A DNA stretch of 64,000 nucleotides from a virus. The DNA lies in the IMG/VR virus record IMGVR_UViG_3300009008_000009, positions 62,001 to 126,000 of that record, one strand, 5' to 3'. Of the stretch, positions 17,604 through 25,705 are shown piece after piece. Position numbers and translations under genes: made by a program. Under the pieces are notes generated by a model. That model was not told the DNA's origin. It made no database searches and saw nothing but the letters and a program-made list of their open reading frames with translations. Position 1 is the first letter of the stretch; every line of letters begins with the position of its first letter.

Positions 17604-17973
17604 GAGCAACTCCTGCGCTTACGTCGCGGAGACCGAGTGCGTCCTGAGTCTCCATTGCAATTACAGTCTTGATATCACTTTTTGAGAACGGGGTGACGTC
17701 AACAAGAGACTCGACTGTAACTTCTGACTCCTGTAGAAGTCTATTGAACAGTCGAGTCTTGCGAGTTTCAATCATCTGTGAATCGTCTCCGATTACAATG
17801 TCTGAGGACTCGGCCTTGATCGTAACTGGCGTGTCCCCGGAGAGTAGAATCTCATGACCACTCGATTCTGATCGAACTACAACATCACCATCTTCTCGAT
17901 CTCGAATGAAGGTCAGGAGAAATCCCTGCTCCGTGACATACTGACTTCCGGGTAATCCATCTGACAATTTCAT
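17596..17973 (-). CDS. Unknown small protein upstream of the clamp loader
   Basis: 125 residues. The first 60 are strand-rich (FLLTFIRDREDGDVVVRSE; HEILLSGDTPVTIKAES). The rest is helical, with FSKSDIKTVIAMETQDALGL at the end. Its stop lies eight bases inside the clamp-loader gene, so the two are coupled. A Shine-Dalgarno-like GTTGAGG precedes ATG 17973. Function and family not recognised. Confidence 0.55.
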   Translation of the reverse strand: MKLSDGLPGSQYVTEQGFLLTFIRDREDGDVVVRSESSGHEILLSGDTPVTIKAESSDIVIGDDSQMIETRKTRLFNRLLQESEVTVESLVDVTPFSKSDIKTVIAMETQDALGLRDVSAGVAHG

Positions 17974-17996
17974 CTTGACCTCAACCTAACTCATCA

Positions 17997-18803
17997 TCAT
18001 GATAAAGTCAACCTTTTAGCAGCCTCCTCACTGACAACTGCGCTGGTAGCAAATGGAAGAAGCTGTGCTTCCGTACCCCACGCGGGGAGCCTAAGTTGGA
18101 CAACTTCCGATGGGATTTCAACTCCAAGACCAATGTGCCTCGGGGATAGAACCACTCGGCACGGAAGTATCCCCACCCGAGAAATGAAGGCAAGTAGATC
18201 GTCTACCTGCTCAGCAATAGAATCTACATCGATATCGTCTTGTACCATCTCGAGCTCACCGTGCAGATAGTCCACCCACTCCCACGCAGTGTAGAGATCG
18301 GTACTCGGAGTGTAGCGCGTCGCAGCCTCAAGGTCACCACCGTCACCCAGTTCAACTAATAAAGATCTATGTGAGTCTGGATACACGAATGTGAGTGCAA
18401 CACTGATCTGAGTCAGCATTCCTCGCACAGACTCTTGCCCATGCATCTGCTGCACACGGTTACGAGCTGCGGCCAGCTTAGCGCGTAAGTCGTCTGGTTT
18501 GATCGACCGTGGTCGTTCTCCTCGCAAGTAGTCAAGGGCGTGGTCACGGTCAACGTGAAGCGACCGCATGGTAAGATCTACAGCACCCCCCGACGCCCCA
18601 CAAGAAAAGCACTTATACCCAGCTCCGTTCAAACTAATTCGCATGTTTGGGTTGGTGCCATCGTCGTGGAACACGCACCACGCGGTGATCCAACCACCCT
18701 CCACCCCCTTCGTTTGAATACCAAGATCTCGGACGAGCTGGCGAACGTCCAGTCGGTCAAAGCGAATGGGCTTCTTTTTGTCCTCTTTGCGAACTAGTAG
18801 CAT
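17997..18803 (-). CDS. DnaG-type zinc-binding domain protein (primase fragment or partner)
   Basis: 268 residues. Residues 35-80 are a clear DnaG/CHC2-type zinc-binding domain: WCVFHDDGTNPNMRISLNG then YKCFSCGASGGAVD, with Cys 43, His 46, Cys 65 and Cys 68. This domain recognises template sequence during primer synthesis. The remaining 190 residues show no Toprim acids (no EGxxD or DxD block), so the catalytic primase core is missing or too diverged to see. The helicase gene upstream overlaps it (TAATG), matching the usual primase-helicase pairing. It may act with a separate catalytic subunit encoded elsewhere, or be a helicase-interacting regulator. Confidence 0.65.
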   Translation of the reverse strand: MLLVRKEDKKKPIRFDRLDVRQLVRDLGIQTKGVEGGWITAWCVFHDDGTNPNMRISLNGAGYKCFSCGASGGAVDLTMRSLHVDRDHALDYLRGERPRSIKPDDLRAKLAAARNRVQQMHGQESVRGMLTQISVALTFVYPDSHRSLLVELGDGGDLEAATRYTPSTDLYTAWEWVDYLHGELEMVQDDIDVDSIAEQVDDLLAFISRVGILPCRVVLSPRHIGLGVEIPSEVVQLRLPAWGTEAQLLPFATSAVVSEEAAKRLTLS

Positions 18804-20176
18804 TACTCAAGCTCGTAGTCACCGGCAGCGTCGAAGTCCCGTTCGCCGATGAAGTTAAATTCAGGAGCTACAAAAAGCATCTCCTCAAAGGTCGGACCGT
18901 AGCGATTCTTTTTAGCACGAATCCACATACGGTTCTGGGCCTTGTCCTCGGGGGTTGCATCCACGTGCCAGAGCTGGTGAACGTGATAAACAATCGCCTG
19001 TGATAGGCCAACATGCTCCTGATCAATAGTTTCACGTTCCTTGTTCAACGACCCGATACGGGACTCGCGAACAGCGGTCACCATTGGAATGCGGAAGCTC
19101 TTACAAATACCAAGTAGCTCCAAAAAGATACGGTCGTACTTTTCCGACTCGTAACTGTACTGCCCGACCGGTTCGATCAGGTTTGCGTAGTCAAGATAGA
19201 TCACGTCCGGGTACTCAAGGTTCTCGGACTTGAACATCTCGATTTCGTACATGATATCAGCAGTGGTAATAATATCCGGGCACTCAACGATCCACATCGG
19301 GTACTTGCGCTTCTTGTAAACCGTCAGCAAGAGATCTTTGTACCTCTTCTGCTTGCGCTTTGACAGGTAGGCTTGCTCAAGTAGTCCGTACTCCAACCGG
19401 GCGGTGCCCCCCTTCATGTCAGGGATCAATGATTCACGTGAGTCGAGAAGCATACCGATGCGGTCCCGCGCCATCTCACGGGAAATCACCATCACTTTCT
19501 TACCGGCTACAGCCTGATTCCACCCGAGATTCAACATCAAGCGAGACTTGAACGCACCAGACTTACCAAAAATGGCAACGATGTCGGCTTCGGTCTTGAA
19601 CTTGTGAAGACCCCCATTTGTGTGTTTATCGAGGCATGGTATCCCAAATGGAATACCTGCCAGAACCTCGGGGTTGCTTGATATCTCCTCAAATCGGTTC
19701 CAGCGATCTGGCGCTTCTTTCCAGTAGTATTCTCGAGATCGAGTTGCCCGCTCTGAAACACTTATCTGTAACTCGGTCAGCGCCCGGGTAACCGTCTGCA
19801 ACAGCTCTGTGTGCCGTTCCTTGCCAATAACGTCGGGGATCTCGGACGCGACCTCCAGCATAGCGCGACCTACGCGCATCTCGCGTAGCATCTTGGCGTG
19901 AACCCGGAACGCACTGGGCTTCGGGACCGACTTGCGCATGATAGCGTTGAATTGCTGCAGCAACTCCTGATCCCGGCACCACACTGGAAACGTGTCTGCG
20001 TCCGGAATGGCGTGCTCCTCGGTGTAGAACGCAGAAAGCTCAGCGACAAGGCCCCGGTACTTTTCAAAGGCCCCCTCACCAAGCCCCAAGATGTCTGGGA
20101 AGCGTGCAGGGTCTTCAAGCCCCATACGAAGAACGCCAACCTCGGCCCGGGTGGATGACAGCTGATAATCACCCAT
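18803..20176 (-). CDS. dnaB: Replicative DNA helicase, DnaB-like
   Basis: 457 residues from ATG 20176; TTG 20191 in frame is an alternative. The N-terminal helical domain is followed by a RecA-like motor: GIPFGIPCLDKHTNGGLHKF leading to the P-loop GKSGAFKS (where the normal glycine before Lys is Phe), Walker B VIYLDYANLI, and a late VRESRIGS plus RAKKNRYGP segment as in DnaB families. As a hexamer it would unwind the fork. It is flanked by its probable loader (upstream) and the primase-like protein (downstream). The changed P-loop glycine is unusual but lies in an otherwise good motor. Confidence 0.8.
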   Translation of the reverse strand: MGDYQLSSTRAEVGVLRMGLEDPARFPDILGLGEGAFEKYRGLVAELSAFYTEEHAIPDADTFPVWCRDQELLQQFNAIMRKSVPKPSAFRVHAKMLREMRVGRAMLEVASEIPDVIGKERHTELLQTVTRALTELQISVSERATRSREYYWKEAPDRWNRFEEISSNPEVLAGIPFGIPCLDKHTNGGLHKFKTEADIVAIFGKSGAFKSRLMLNLGWNQAVAGKKVMVISREMARDRIGMLLDSRESLIPDMKGGTARLEYGLLEQAYLSKRKQKRYKDLLLTVYKKRKYPMWIVECPDIITTADIMYEIEMFKSENLEYPDVIYLDYANLIEPVGQYSYESEKYDRIFLELLGICKSFRIPMVTAVRESRIGSLNKERETIDQEHVGLSQAIVYHVHQLWHVDATPEDKAQNRMWIRAKKNRYGPTFEEMLFVAPEFNFIGERDFDAAGDYELE

Positions 20177-20936
20177 CGGTATTATCCACAAGTCTCTGCA
20201 TCATAGATCTCTTTCTTCGGTATTTGATCCCGGAGAATTCAACTTGGTCCCACTCCCCAATCCGGTCAATCACTGCGGAAGGAAGTACATCGCTTTCTTC
20301 CATCCCTTCAATCGATCTGTTTCCAGTGGCAATGACCGCAGTCGTTTCCCGATAAATCCTATCGAAGAATTCACAGGCAAAGCTACGAGTCATCCTTGGG
20401 TCAGAGTCCTCTTCCTTCGGAAGGTAGATTTTATCAATCTCATCGATGATCACAAGATCTGCATGTTCCACCCGCTCCAAGACAGGCGACGGTTCACGTC
20501 GGGCACGGGAAAGGAACACGTCGAACAGGTCGGTTCCCCACACCCACGCGACCTGACTTTCCAACCGCATGGCTTCCTTAGCCAGCACGGCAGCGAGGGC
20601 TGTCTTTGCGGCACCGTGGTCCTTGGACCAGAGCAGTAACCCAGCGCCCTCTGAAATCACATCCGGGAGAGACTTAAGCCAAAGACGGATCTGGCCGACC
20701 GCCACCGAGTTCTTCTTCTTGTACTCGGAAGTTAACATGGAGAAGTCGAAGTCCCAGAAACGGGGAGGAACGCCGACCTCGAGAAGCGCCATAAAAGACT
20801 TGAGCTTCTTCATGCACTCGCAGTCAGAGAATCGTCCCTTCTCCCCACTGAAGGAGACTTGGTAACCTCTCCCCTCGCACAGGTCGCAGGACTCAACTAT
20901 CTCCTTGCGAAGTTCATCTACGGTCGGTAGTGGCAT
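20169..20936 (-). CDS. dnaC: DnaC-like helicase loader (AAA+)
   Basis: 255 residues. An N-terminal zinc site (Cys 17, 20, 39, 41: CDLCEGRG...CECM) precedes an AAA+ core with P-loop-like SKDHGAAKT, Walker B LVIIDEIDK, and ATGNRS at sensor 1. This is the DnaC/DnaI or IstB-like layout, in which a zinc domain binds the helicase and the ATPase opens its ring. The gene directly precedes the DnaB-like helicase, overlapping by eight bases. The P-loop deviates from GxxxxGK(T/S): the glycine is alanine. Confidence 0.8.
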   Translation of the reverse strand: MPLPTVDELRKEIVESCDLCEGRGYQVSFSGEKGRFSDCECMKKLKSFMALLEVGVPPRFWDFDFSMLTSEYKKKNSVAVGQIRLWLKSLPDVISEGAGLLLWSKDHGAAKTALAAVLAKEAMRLESQVAWVWGTDLFDVFLSRARREPSPVLERVEHADLVIIDEIDKIYLPKEEDSDPRMTRSFACEFFDRIYRETTAVIATGNRSIEGMEESDVLPSAVIDRIGEWDQVEFSGIKYRRKRSMMQRLVDNTDG

Positions 20937-21084
20937 CTAGTCCTTTCTGCGCTTCAGTAATGGCCCGCATTAATGGCTCCCTATAACATAACTAATTCAG
21001 TACACCATATAGCCATTGAATTTTTCATTGCATGTACATTTTGAATTGTGAATAGTTGCGTAGCAGTCACCAGCTAGGACATGT
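20937..21084. other. AT-rich intergenic gap, possible promoter region
   Basis: 148 bases, the longest gene-free stretch in the window. It is more AT-rich than its surroundings and contains repeated ATTCAA/TTGAAT elements and the run TTCAAAATGTACATGCAAT. A position for a promoter in front of the helicase-loader operon is likely, but I cannot fix -35 and -10 boxes at good spacing. I see no terminator with a T tract, no tRNA and no long inverted repeat. Confidence 0.4.
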
Positions 21085-21624
21085 TCAGTTACCCATCCCC
21101 ATTCTGCTGAGTTTATCTTGTGTATCTTGATCTATTGATATACCCTTAACTTCAGTTTTCTTCTGACGACGTTTACCCTTACCTGACCTCATGTCTCTAC
21201 GGCATAAGTTGAACATGCTAATGTTCCAAAGATACTTAATCTCCGGAACCCGTCCAGACTTAAAAAGAGGATCATCTGTGAAAAGATAGAATACGTAATC
21301 TCGCATCGCCTCAGGTGCCAGCTCGTTGTTGTTCATGAACATTGTAATCTTACCAGCAACGTACGTCCTGTTCCTGAACTGAGATTCGTACGTTTCATGC
21401 AGATGCTCCTTGTACAGACTTTCGAAGTAGGTTATAAACTCACTACCCTTCCACCCGGACACGTCAGCTGCTGTTGACACGGCTTCCTTCTTAGCCGTCT
21501 CCTTCGCTGCCTTACTCTGTAGATCTTCAACTTGCTGTTCAAGCTCGATCACGTATCCAACAAGATCAATAACAAATGGATCAATACCACGATATCGCTC
21601 TCGAATAAGATCTTCGTTAGCCAC
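21085..21624 (-). CDS. Unknown protein between helicase and helicase-loader genes
   Basis: 179 residues. A coiled-coil N-terminal part (YVIELEQQVEDLQSKAAKETAKK) leads into a helical aromatic-rich domain (FITYFESLYKEHLHETYES; LFTDDPLFKSGRVPEIKYLWN) and a short basic stretch GKGKRRQKK. It could be a DNA-binding or replication organiser protein, but the family is not recognised. It overlaps the SF2 helicase stop by eight bases and is the last gene before the AT-rich gap. Confidence 0.55.
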   Translation of the reverse strand: MANEDLIRERYRGIDPFVIDLVGYVIELEQQVEDLQSKAAKETAKKEAVSTAADVSGWKGSEFITYFESLYKEHLHETYESQFRNRTYVAGKITMFMNNNELAPEAMRDYVFYLFTDDPLFKSGRVPEIKYLWNISMFNLCRRDMRSGKGKRRQKKTEVKGISIDQDTQDKLSRMGMGN

Positions 21625-23134
21625 TTAGTGCCACCAAGTTTCTGAACCGAACAATCAAACGGGTTCGGAAGTCCCTGATCTGGACGTTGAACATCGGCTC
21701 CGCATTATAAAATTCTAGTCTCCGCTTCGAATGCTTACTAAGATGTTTCTCTTCATGTATAAAGTCAACGAAGGTGCCTCTCGTCTTTCCCGGGGCAGGA
21801 GTCATCATCCGCATCCTCTGAAAGATACGTCTGGAGTCCTGTCCGCCGTCAGCGTTGATACCAACATCAAGGGTTGGAATGTCAATCCCCTCGTTGATCA
21901 CGTTGCTGACTATGCACATAAGACGCTTCTCTGCCAGCCTTTTATAGGCGTTCTGGCGGATTGCTCCGCGCTCGCTCCCGGTTATCGCCACAGCCCCGTG
22001 AATCCGCTTTGCCAGCTCACGTGTGTGCTGGACCTGCGTCGTCATAATTGCGACGCTACGGCCCCGCTTAATACTGGCTCGAGCAAAGCCAACGATCATG
22101 TACGTCTTAATAGGGTTGTTAGCAACGGCGGCGGAATAGATACTAGTGTAGTGCCCGGCGTAACAGAATATACGAGGTAACTTATACATTATGATATCAA
22201 CTGGAAGCAGGTGCCCTCGTTTGATCATCCACGAGTACCGCTTCCGGTAAATGATAGGCCCGACAACCTCTTCAAGTAGTAGATCTGAGTTATCATCGGT
22301 CCATGGAGTACCTGAAAGACCCATGACACAGAACGCTTTTCGCATCTGGCGAGCGGCCTTACGATAACTCGCTGCCGTCCCATGATGAATTTCATCCCAG
22401 ATCACAACCTGAGCGCTGGATAGTAGTTTAACAACTGACGCCTTCCGCGCCAGTGACTTCTCAATCTTATCCCAGCGATCACGTTTCTCGTATTTGATCC
22501 GGTAAGCAGCACTGACCGACTGAATAGTCAGGACAGTGATACCCTGTATATTAGTTTCGCCGTCACCGACAATACCAATCTCCTCGTCCAGCACCTCTTC
22601 AAGTGCATCCCGTGTCTGCCGAGCCAGATCAATACGTTCTACAATAAACACGGCGGGACGGAACTCGTAAAGCTGGTCGAGTAGCCCTGCGGCGATTCGA
22701 GTCTTGCCGGTCCTTGGGGGGAGGTGAATGATGCCACGTGGGAATGGAATGCCTAACTCTTGATGAGTAAGTAGTGCCCGGATGGCTTCCTGCTGGTAGT
22801 CACGTAGATCACCCCAAGTTGGTCGTCCGTCGTCAAGCTGGTAGTACGGCAAGTCGCGGACGTCGGTGACTTCAAAGTCGGTGGAGTTTCGAATTGCAGA
22901 CGAAGTTCTGGAGAGAAGACCAAGGCGGAAAGAGTGGTTCTTCGACATGAGATTGGTAAACCCATCCCATTTCTTAGATTGATAAGCGCTGGAGAACCAG
23001 AACGAGCTCCGGCGAAAAGCGAGAGACTTCTTTACAAGGCGGAGGATAGCTTTCTCATCCTTGGTGAAGTTCTCGTTACTTCCGTCGTCAGCGGTTACCT
23101 TTACTACGTCTCGTCCGACTATGACCTTGGCCAT
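21617..23134 (-). CDS. Superfamily 2 DNA helicase, UvsW-like
   Basis: 505 residues from ATG 23134, directly behind the sigma factor stop (TGACATG). Helicase motifs: Q/DYQQEAI, motif I LPPRTGKT, Ia FIVERIDLARQ, II VIWDEIHHG (DEIH), III LSGTPW, IV-V region with SNVINEGIDIPTLD, and VI RRIFQRMRM. An N-terminal region of about 110 residues with SAYQSKKWDGF is like UvsW-type phage helicases. The likely role is to unwind R-loops and branched recombination intermediates and to switch origin use. It is encoded with the sigma factor at the head of the replication half. Confidence 0.82.
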   Translation of the reverse strand: MAKVIVGRDVVKVTADDGSNENFTKDEKAILRLVKKSLAFRRSSFWFSSAYQSKKWDGFTNLMSKNHSFRLGLLSRTSSAIRNSTDFEVTDVRDLPYYQLDDGRPTWGDLRDYQQEAIRALLTHQELGIPFPRGIIHLPPRTGKTRIAAGLLDQLYEFRPAVFIVERIDLARQTRDALEEVLDEEIGIVGDGETNIQGITVLTIQSVSAAYRIKYEKRDRWDKIEKSLARKASVVKLLSSAQVVIWDEIHHGTAASYRKAARQMRKAFCVMGLSGTPWTDDNSDLLLEEVVGPIIYRKRYSWMIKRGHLLPVDIIMYKLPRIFCYAGHYTSIYSAAVANNPIKTYMIVGFARASIKRGRSVAIMTTQVQHTRELAKRIHGAVAITGSERGAIRQNAYKRLAEKRLMCIVSNVINEGIDIPTLDVGINADGGQDSRRIFQRMRMMTPAPGKTRGTFVDFIHEEKHLSKHSKRRLEFYNAEPMFNVQIRDFRTRLIVRFRNLVALSG

Positions 23135-23135
23135 G

Positions 23136-23798
23136 TCAAACCCAATCCTCCACAGGTCCAACCGTCTCTTTTAACGACACAAGTGCCTTTCTCTTCAGGC
23201 GAGCCACCCAGTTAGATGTACATCCTAAATCGTCTGCGATCTCCTGCGTGGAACGTTCATCCGCATTATACATCTGGCGGAGAACCTCCTTCTGCTTTGG
23301 ACTGATGTCGCCATTGGTCATGGACAGCATAACCTCGAGGACATCCTTCTCTTGGAGTGCTTTCGCAATGAGAGTGTCGTGCTGGGAAAAGTAGGGAGAA
23401 TCATCTGGTAAGTCAAGGTCGCTCATAGATCTCCGCGACCACGTCTCCTCTCGCTTCCACAAGCTCGCCATGGCGTCTCGAATCCACCAGTACCCGTATG
23501 ACATGTAACGAACACCGTGGCCGAGATCGAATCGGTCGATTCCAACTATGTCACCAAAGACCCCCTCTTGCACGAGGTCGGAAAGGAGTGGGTGGTTGTA
23601 ACTAGTTTGCTTAATCGCTATTTGTACGATGAGGGGGTAGTGCAGGGTAATCAGTTTATTTCGTGATTCAATGTTCCCCCGCTTGGCCCCCCAAATCAAA
23701 AGGTGCTCGTGAATCGGACGAGGGGGAGTTATGTTAATCCCGCTCAACAGCGTGGAAGACTGATTCCATAGATGCCCGTTTTTCCGACCAGAAAGCAC
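23136..23798 (-). CDS. RNA polymerase sigma-70-family factor
   Basis: 220 residues. Region 2 is clear (residues about 45-112): RNKLITLHYPLIVQIA, DLVQEGVFGDIVGIDRFD, then VRYMSYGYWWIRDAM for -10 recognition. Region 4 follows near the C-terminus with SPKQKEVLRQMYN and TQEIADDLGCTSNWVARLKRKAL, a helix-turn-helix for -35 contact. Region 1.1 and most of region 3 are absent, as in compact alternative sigma factors. It lies between tail genes and the UvsW-like helicase, and probably redirects host RNA polymerase to phage promoters such as the TATCATT sites in this window. Confidence 0.85.
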   Translation of the reverse strand: MLSGRKNGHLWNQSSTLLSGINITPPRPIHEHLLIWGAKRGNIESRNKLITLHYPLIVQIAIKQTSYNHPLLSDLVQEGVFGDIVGIDRFDLGHGVRYMSYGYWWIRDAMASLWKREETWSRRSMSDLDLPDDSPYFSQHDTLIAKALQEKDVLEVMLSMTNGDISPKQKEVLRQMYNADERSTQEIADDLGCTSNWVARLKRKALVSLKETVGPVEDWV

Positions 23799-23809
23799 AG
23801 ACTTCTCCG

Positions 23810-24118
23810 CTAACTTGGTATGTAAAGTGCTTGAACAACATCACCTGCCTTCGTGTACCCGGTCATGATGATCGAAGTAGAATCGAGAGTGTACTCTAGA
23901 CTACAGTGAAAGATACCATTCCGGAAAACAGTCATGGAGTCTGGGTTGGGGGCGTACGTAAGTACGAAGGTCTCACCAGTTGTTGCTCCAGTTGCTGTAA
24001 AGAACTGGCGCTGGGGGAGCTTCAGTGGGCCTTCTGCGGTTGCAGTGGCGGCGCGGGCTTGTTCATCAAGTCTGAGTTTTGTCTCCGCCACTGTAGTCCT
24101 CGTTGCTTGGTAACCCAA
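23810..24118 (-). CDS. Small virion-type protein with fibre-end motif
   Basis: 102 residues. A helical N-terminus (AETKLRLDEQARAATATAE) is followed by a beta domain of the kind often found at the end of phage tail or fibre proteins: TVFRNGIFHCSLEYTLDSTS then AGDVVQALYIPS. The following tail gene has a similar final domain. It is the last gene of the tail block before the sigma factor. The exact role is unknown; a tail tip or fibre-associated part is the best guess. Confidence 0.5.
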   Translation of the reverse strand: MGYQATRTTVAETKLRLDEQARAATATAEGPLKLPQRQFFTATGATTGETFVLTYAPNPDSMTVFRNGIFHCSLEYTLDSTSIIMTGYTKAGDVVQALYIPS

Positions 24119-24151
24119 ATCCGTAACTACTCACGGCAAATATACCAAGCA

Positions 24152-24176
24152 ATTATAACTAAATGCACATTATCAA
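24152..24176 (-). promoter_or_regulatory. Weak sigma-70-like promoter candidate
   Basis: On the minus strand a perfect TATAAT lies at 24157-24152, 34 bases before ATG 24118, with TTGATA at 24176-24171. The spacing is only 13 bases, too short for a standard promoter, so this is weak. The AT-rich gap before the genes for the small tail protein and the sigma factor is a sensible place for a promoter. Confidence 0.25.
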
Positions 24177-24862
24177 GAAGCGTAGTAATCGATAACCACC
24201 GCCTCATTTTCATCGATGGTTCTAACGAATGTTATTGTTTTGTCACCATCAAAGGTAAAGTCACCCGGGGGTCTTACCCTTAATCCATTCACATGAACAC
24301 GGAGAGTTGATTCTCTAGCAGTTTGAGAAAGAACAAAGTCTTTCTGACCGCCAGAAGCGATATTACCGGTAAAATCTTGGCTGTATTCCGTGTTCGCAGT
24401 CGATGATTGGAGTGTGTAAGAAGCTGCATAGGGAGATATTGCACTAAACTCCCAGTACATTACACCTAACGATCTAGCTGTACCATCAGTCCCGATTGGA
24501 TTGATTAGGTACCAGTACCGTTGTGTGTATCCAGTTGCGCCTGCGTCATAGCAGGTTCCTGTGGATGTGGCTGCGCCAAAGTAGGGAGAGAATGGCTGTG
24601 CTGGTACGGTCTTTATGTACGTCCAAAGACCTGATCCGGAAGCTGGAATTGTGGCTGGGTCGCCTGTACTCTGCGCTGCTCGGTAAACGTCAAAGGCAAC
24701 GGGTGCGGACTCAACACCACCAGACGTAGTCCACGACCAGTCAACCCGAACAGCCTCAAGCTCCCCGAATGCGGCCAGTGTGTCAAATGACCCGAGAGGC
24801 TCGGAGTACCCGATCTTCTTGGCGTAGTACTGCTTACCACCTGTTCGTCTGGTAGTTAACAT
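24173..24862 (-). CDS. Tail/fibre-associated structural protein
   Basis: 229 residues. Residues 30-140 resemble an Fn3/Ig-like beta domain (AVRVDWSWTTSGG; VAFDVYRAAQSTGD; YWYLINPIGTDG). The end is a separate domain with LRVHVNGLRVRPPGDFTFDG and ENEAVVIDYYAS, the same type as in the neighbour at 23810. Such domains decorate phage tails and fibres and can bind host glycans. It is the fourth gene after the large fibre gene in the same direction. There is no enzyme motif. Confidence 0.55.
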   Translation of the reverse strand: MLTTRRTGGKQYYAKKIGYSEPLGSFDTLAAFGELEAVRVDWSWTTSGGVESAPVAFDVYRAAQSTGDPATIPASGSGLWTYIKTVPAQPFSPYFGAATSTGTCYDAGATGYTQRYWYLINPIGTDGTARSLGVMYWEFSAISPYAASYTLQSSTANTEYSQDFTGNIASGGQKDFVLSQTARESTLRVHVNGLRVRPPGDFTFDGDKTITFVRTIDENEAVVIDYYAS

Positions 24863-25705
24863 CTATTCTACCTTCAAGTACAATCCGTACCCTGAACACC
24901 AGCTTTCGTTATCAGCCCACAACCTAGAGTATATGATATTGTCCTCAAGGTTGAGCACAGAGAATACTTTGCTGGTATCTTCAAACGTGTCGAAGAAACC
25001 GATACGCGCCCATTTGAGCGATTCAAGCTGGATGGTATAAAGTGCCCGCTCCTCCTGATTCACAACGGCGCTGAACTTCTTATCGAGAATCGTGCTTGGA
25101 ACCCCTGCAATGTAGTTCTGTATGATCTCCTTACCAGACTTAACCACATAGCTTCCGGGCGGTAAGTAGGTCTCCCAAACCCCACGACTGTCGCTGTAAG
25201 CCGACGAGACAAGCCGGTCAGTGACGATATTATGGAAGTCAATTCTACGACCAGAGAGACCTCGCCCTACAGTTGGGACTCGACCCGGAAACACATACAG
25301 CCTATCCCTGTAGCTAACAATCCGCCCGGCAAAGTACTCCACGTCCTCGTTTCCAAGTGCAAGAACACGCTCACCAGCAAAGGTCATCCTGACGACCATG
25401 ATATTGGTTGAGCCAGTTACCTGTACAATTGTGTTCAGAAGATCAACCGCCGTATCCTGATCGTAAACGGTCGTCCACGTTGTTCCACTGTCGGCTGAAA
25501 CCTCAATGGTGAAGTTCTTCGATGCGTCGTTAAAGAAGTAAGACGACATCAGGAACGCGGTCACGGTATTCCACTCGTCATCGTTCCCTGACGCGTGGTC
25601 TTCATCGACATTGAAATTATACGGCGCAGAGATGTATACCAGCCCACTTGAATTGATGACTGGTATTGTGTACCGATCAGATCTTGCTCGGAGTGGTGCG
25701 GCCAT
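24863..25705 (-). CDS. Tail-associated protein with Ig/transthyretin-like domain
   Basis: 280 residues, beta-rich. The first 120 resemble a structural jelly-roll or Ig module (FTIEVSADSGTTWTTVYDQD). The centre (about 125-190) reads like a carboxypeptidase-regulatory/transthyretin-like domain: GRIVSYRDRLYVFPG, SGRRIDFHN, SRGVWETYLPPGSYVVK. It directly abuts its neighbours in the fibre cluster. The likely role is virion decoration or host contact. Specific family not recognised. Confidence 0.5.
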   Translation of the reverse strand: MAAPLRARSDRYTIPVINSSGLVYISAPYNFNVDEDHASGNDDEWNTVTAFLMSSYFFNDASKNFTIEVSADSGTTWTTVYDQDTAVDLLNTIVQVTGSTNIMVVRMTFAGERVLALGNEDVEYFAGRIVSYRDRLYVFPGRVPTVGRGLSGRRIDFHNIVTDRLVSSAYSDSRGVWETYLPPGSYVVKSGKEIIQNYIAGVPSTILDKKFSAVVNQEERALYTIQLESLKWARIGFFDTFEDTSKVFSVLNLEDNIIYSRLWADNESWCSGYGLYLKVE

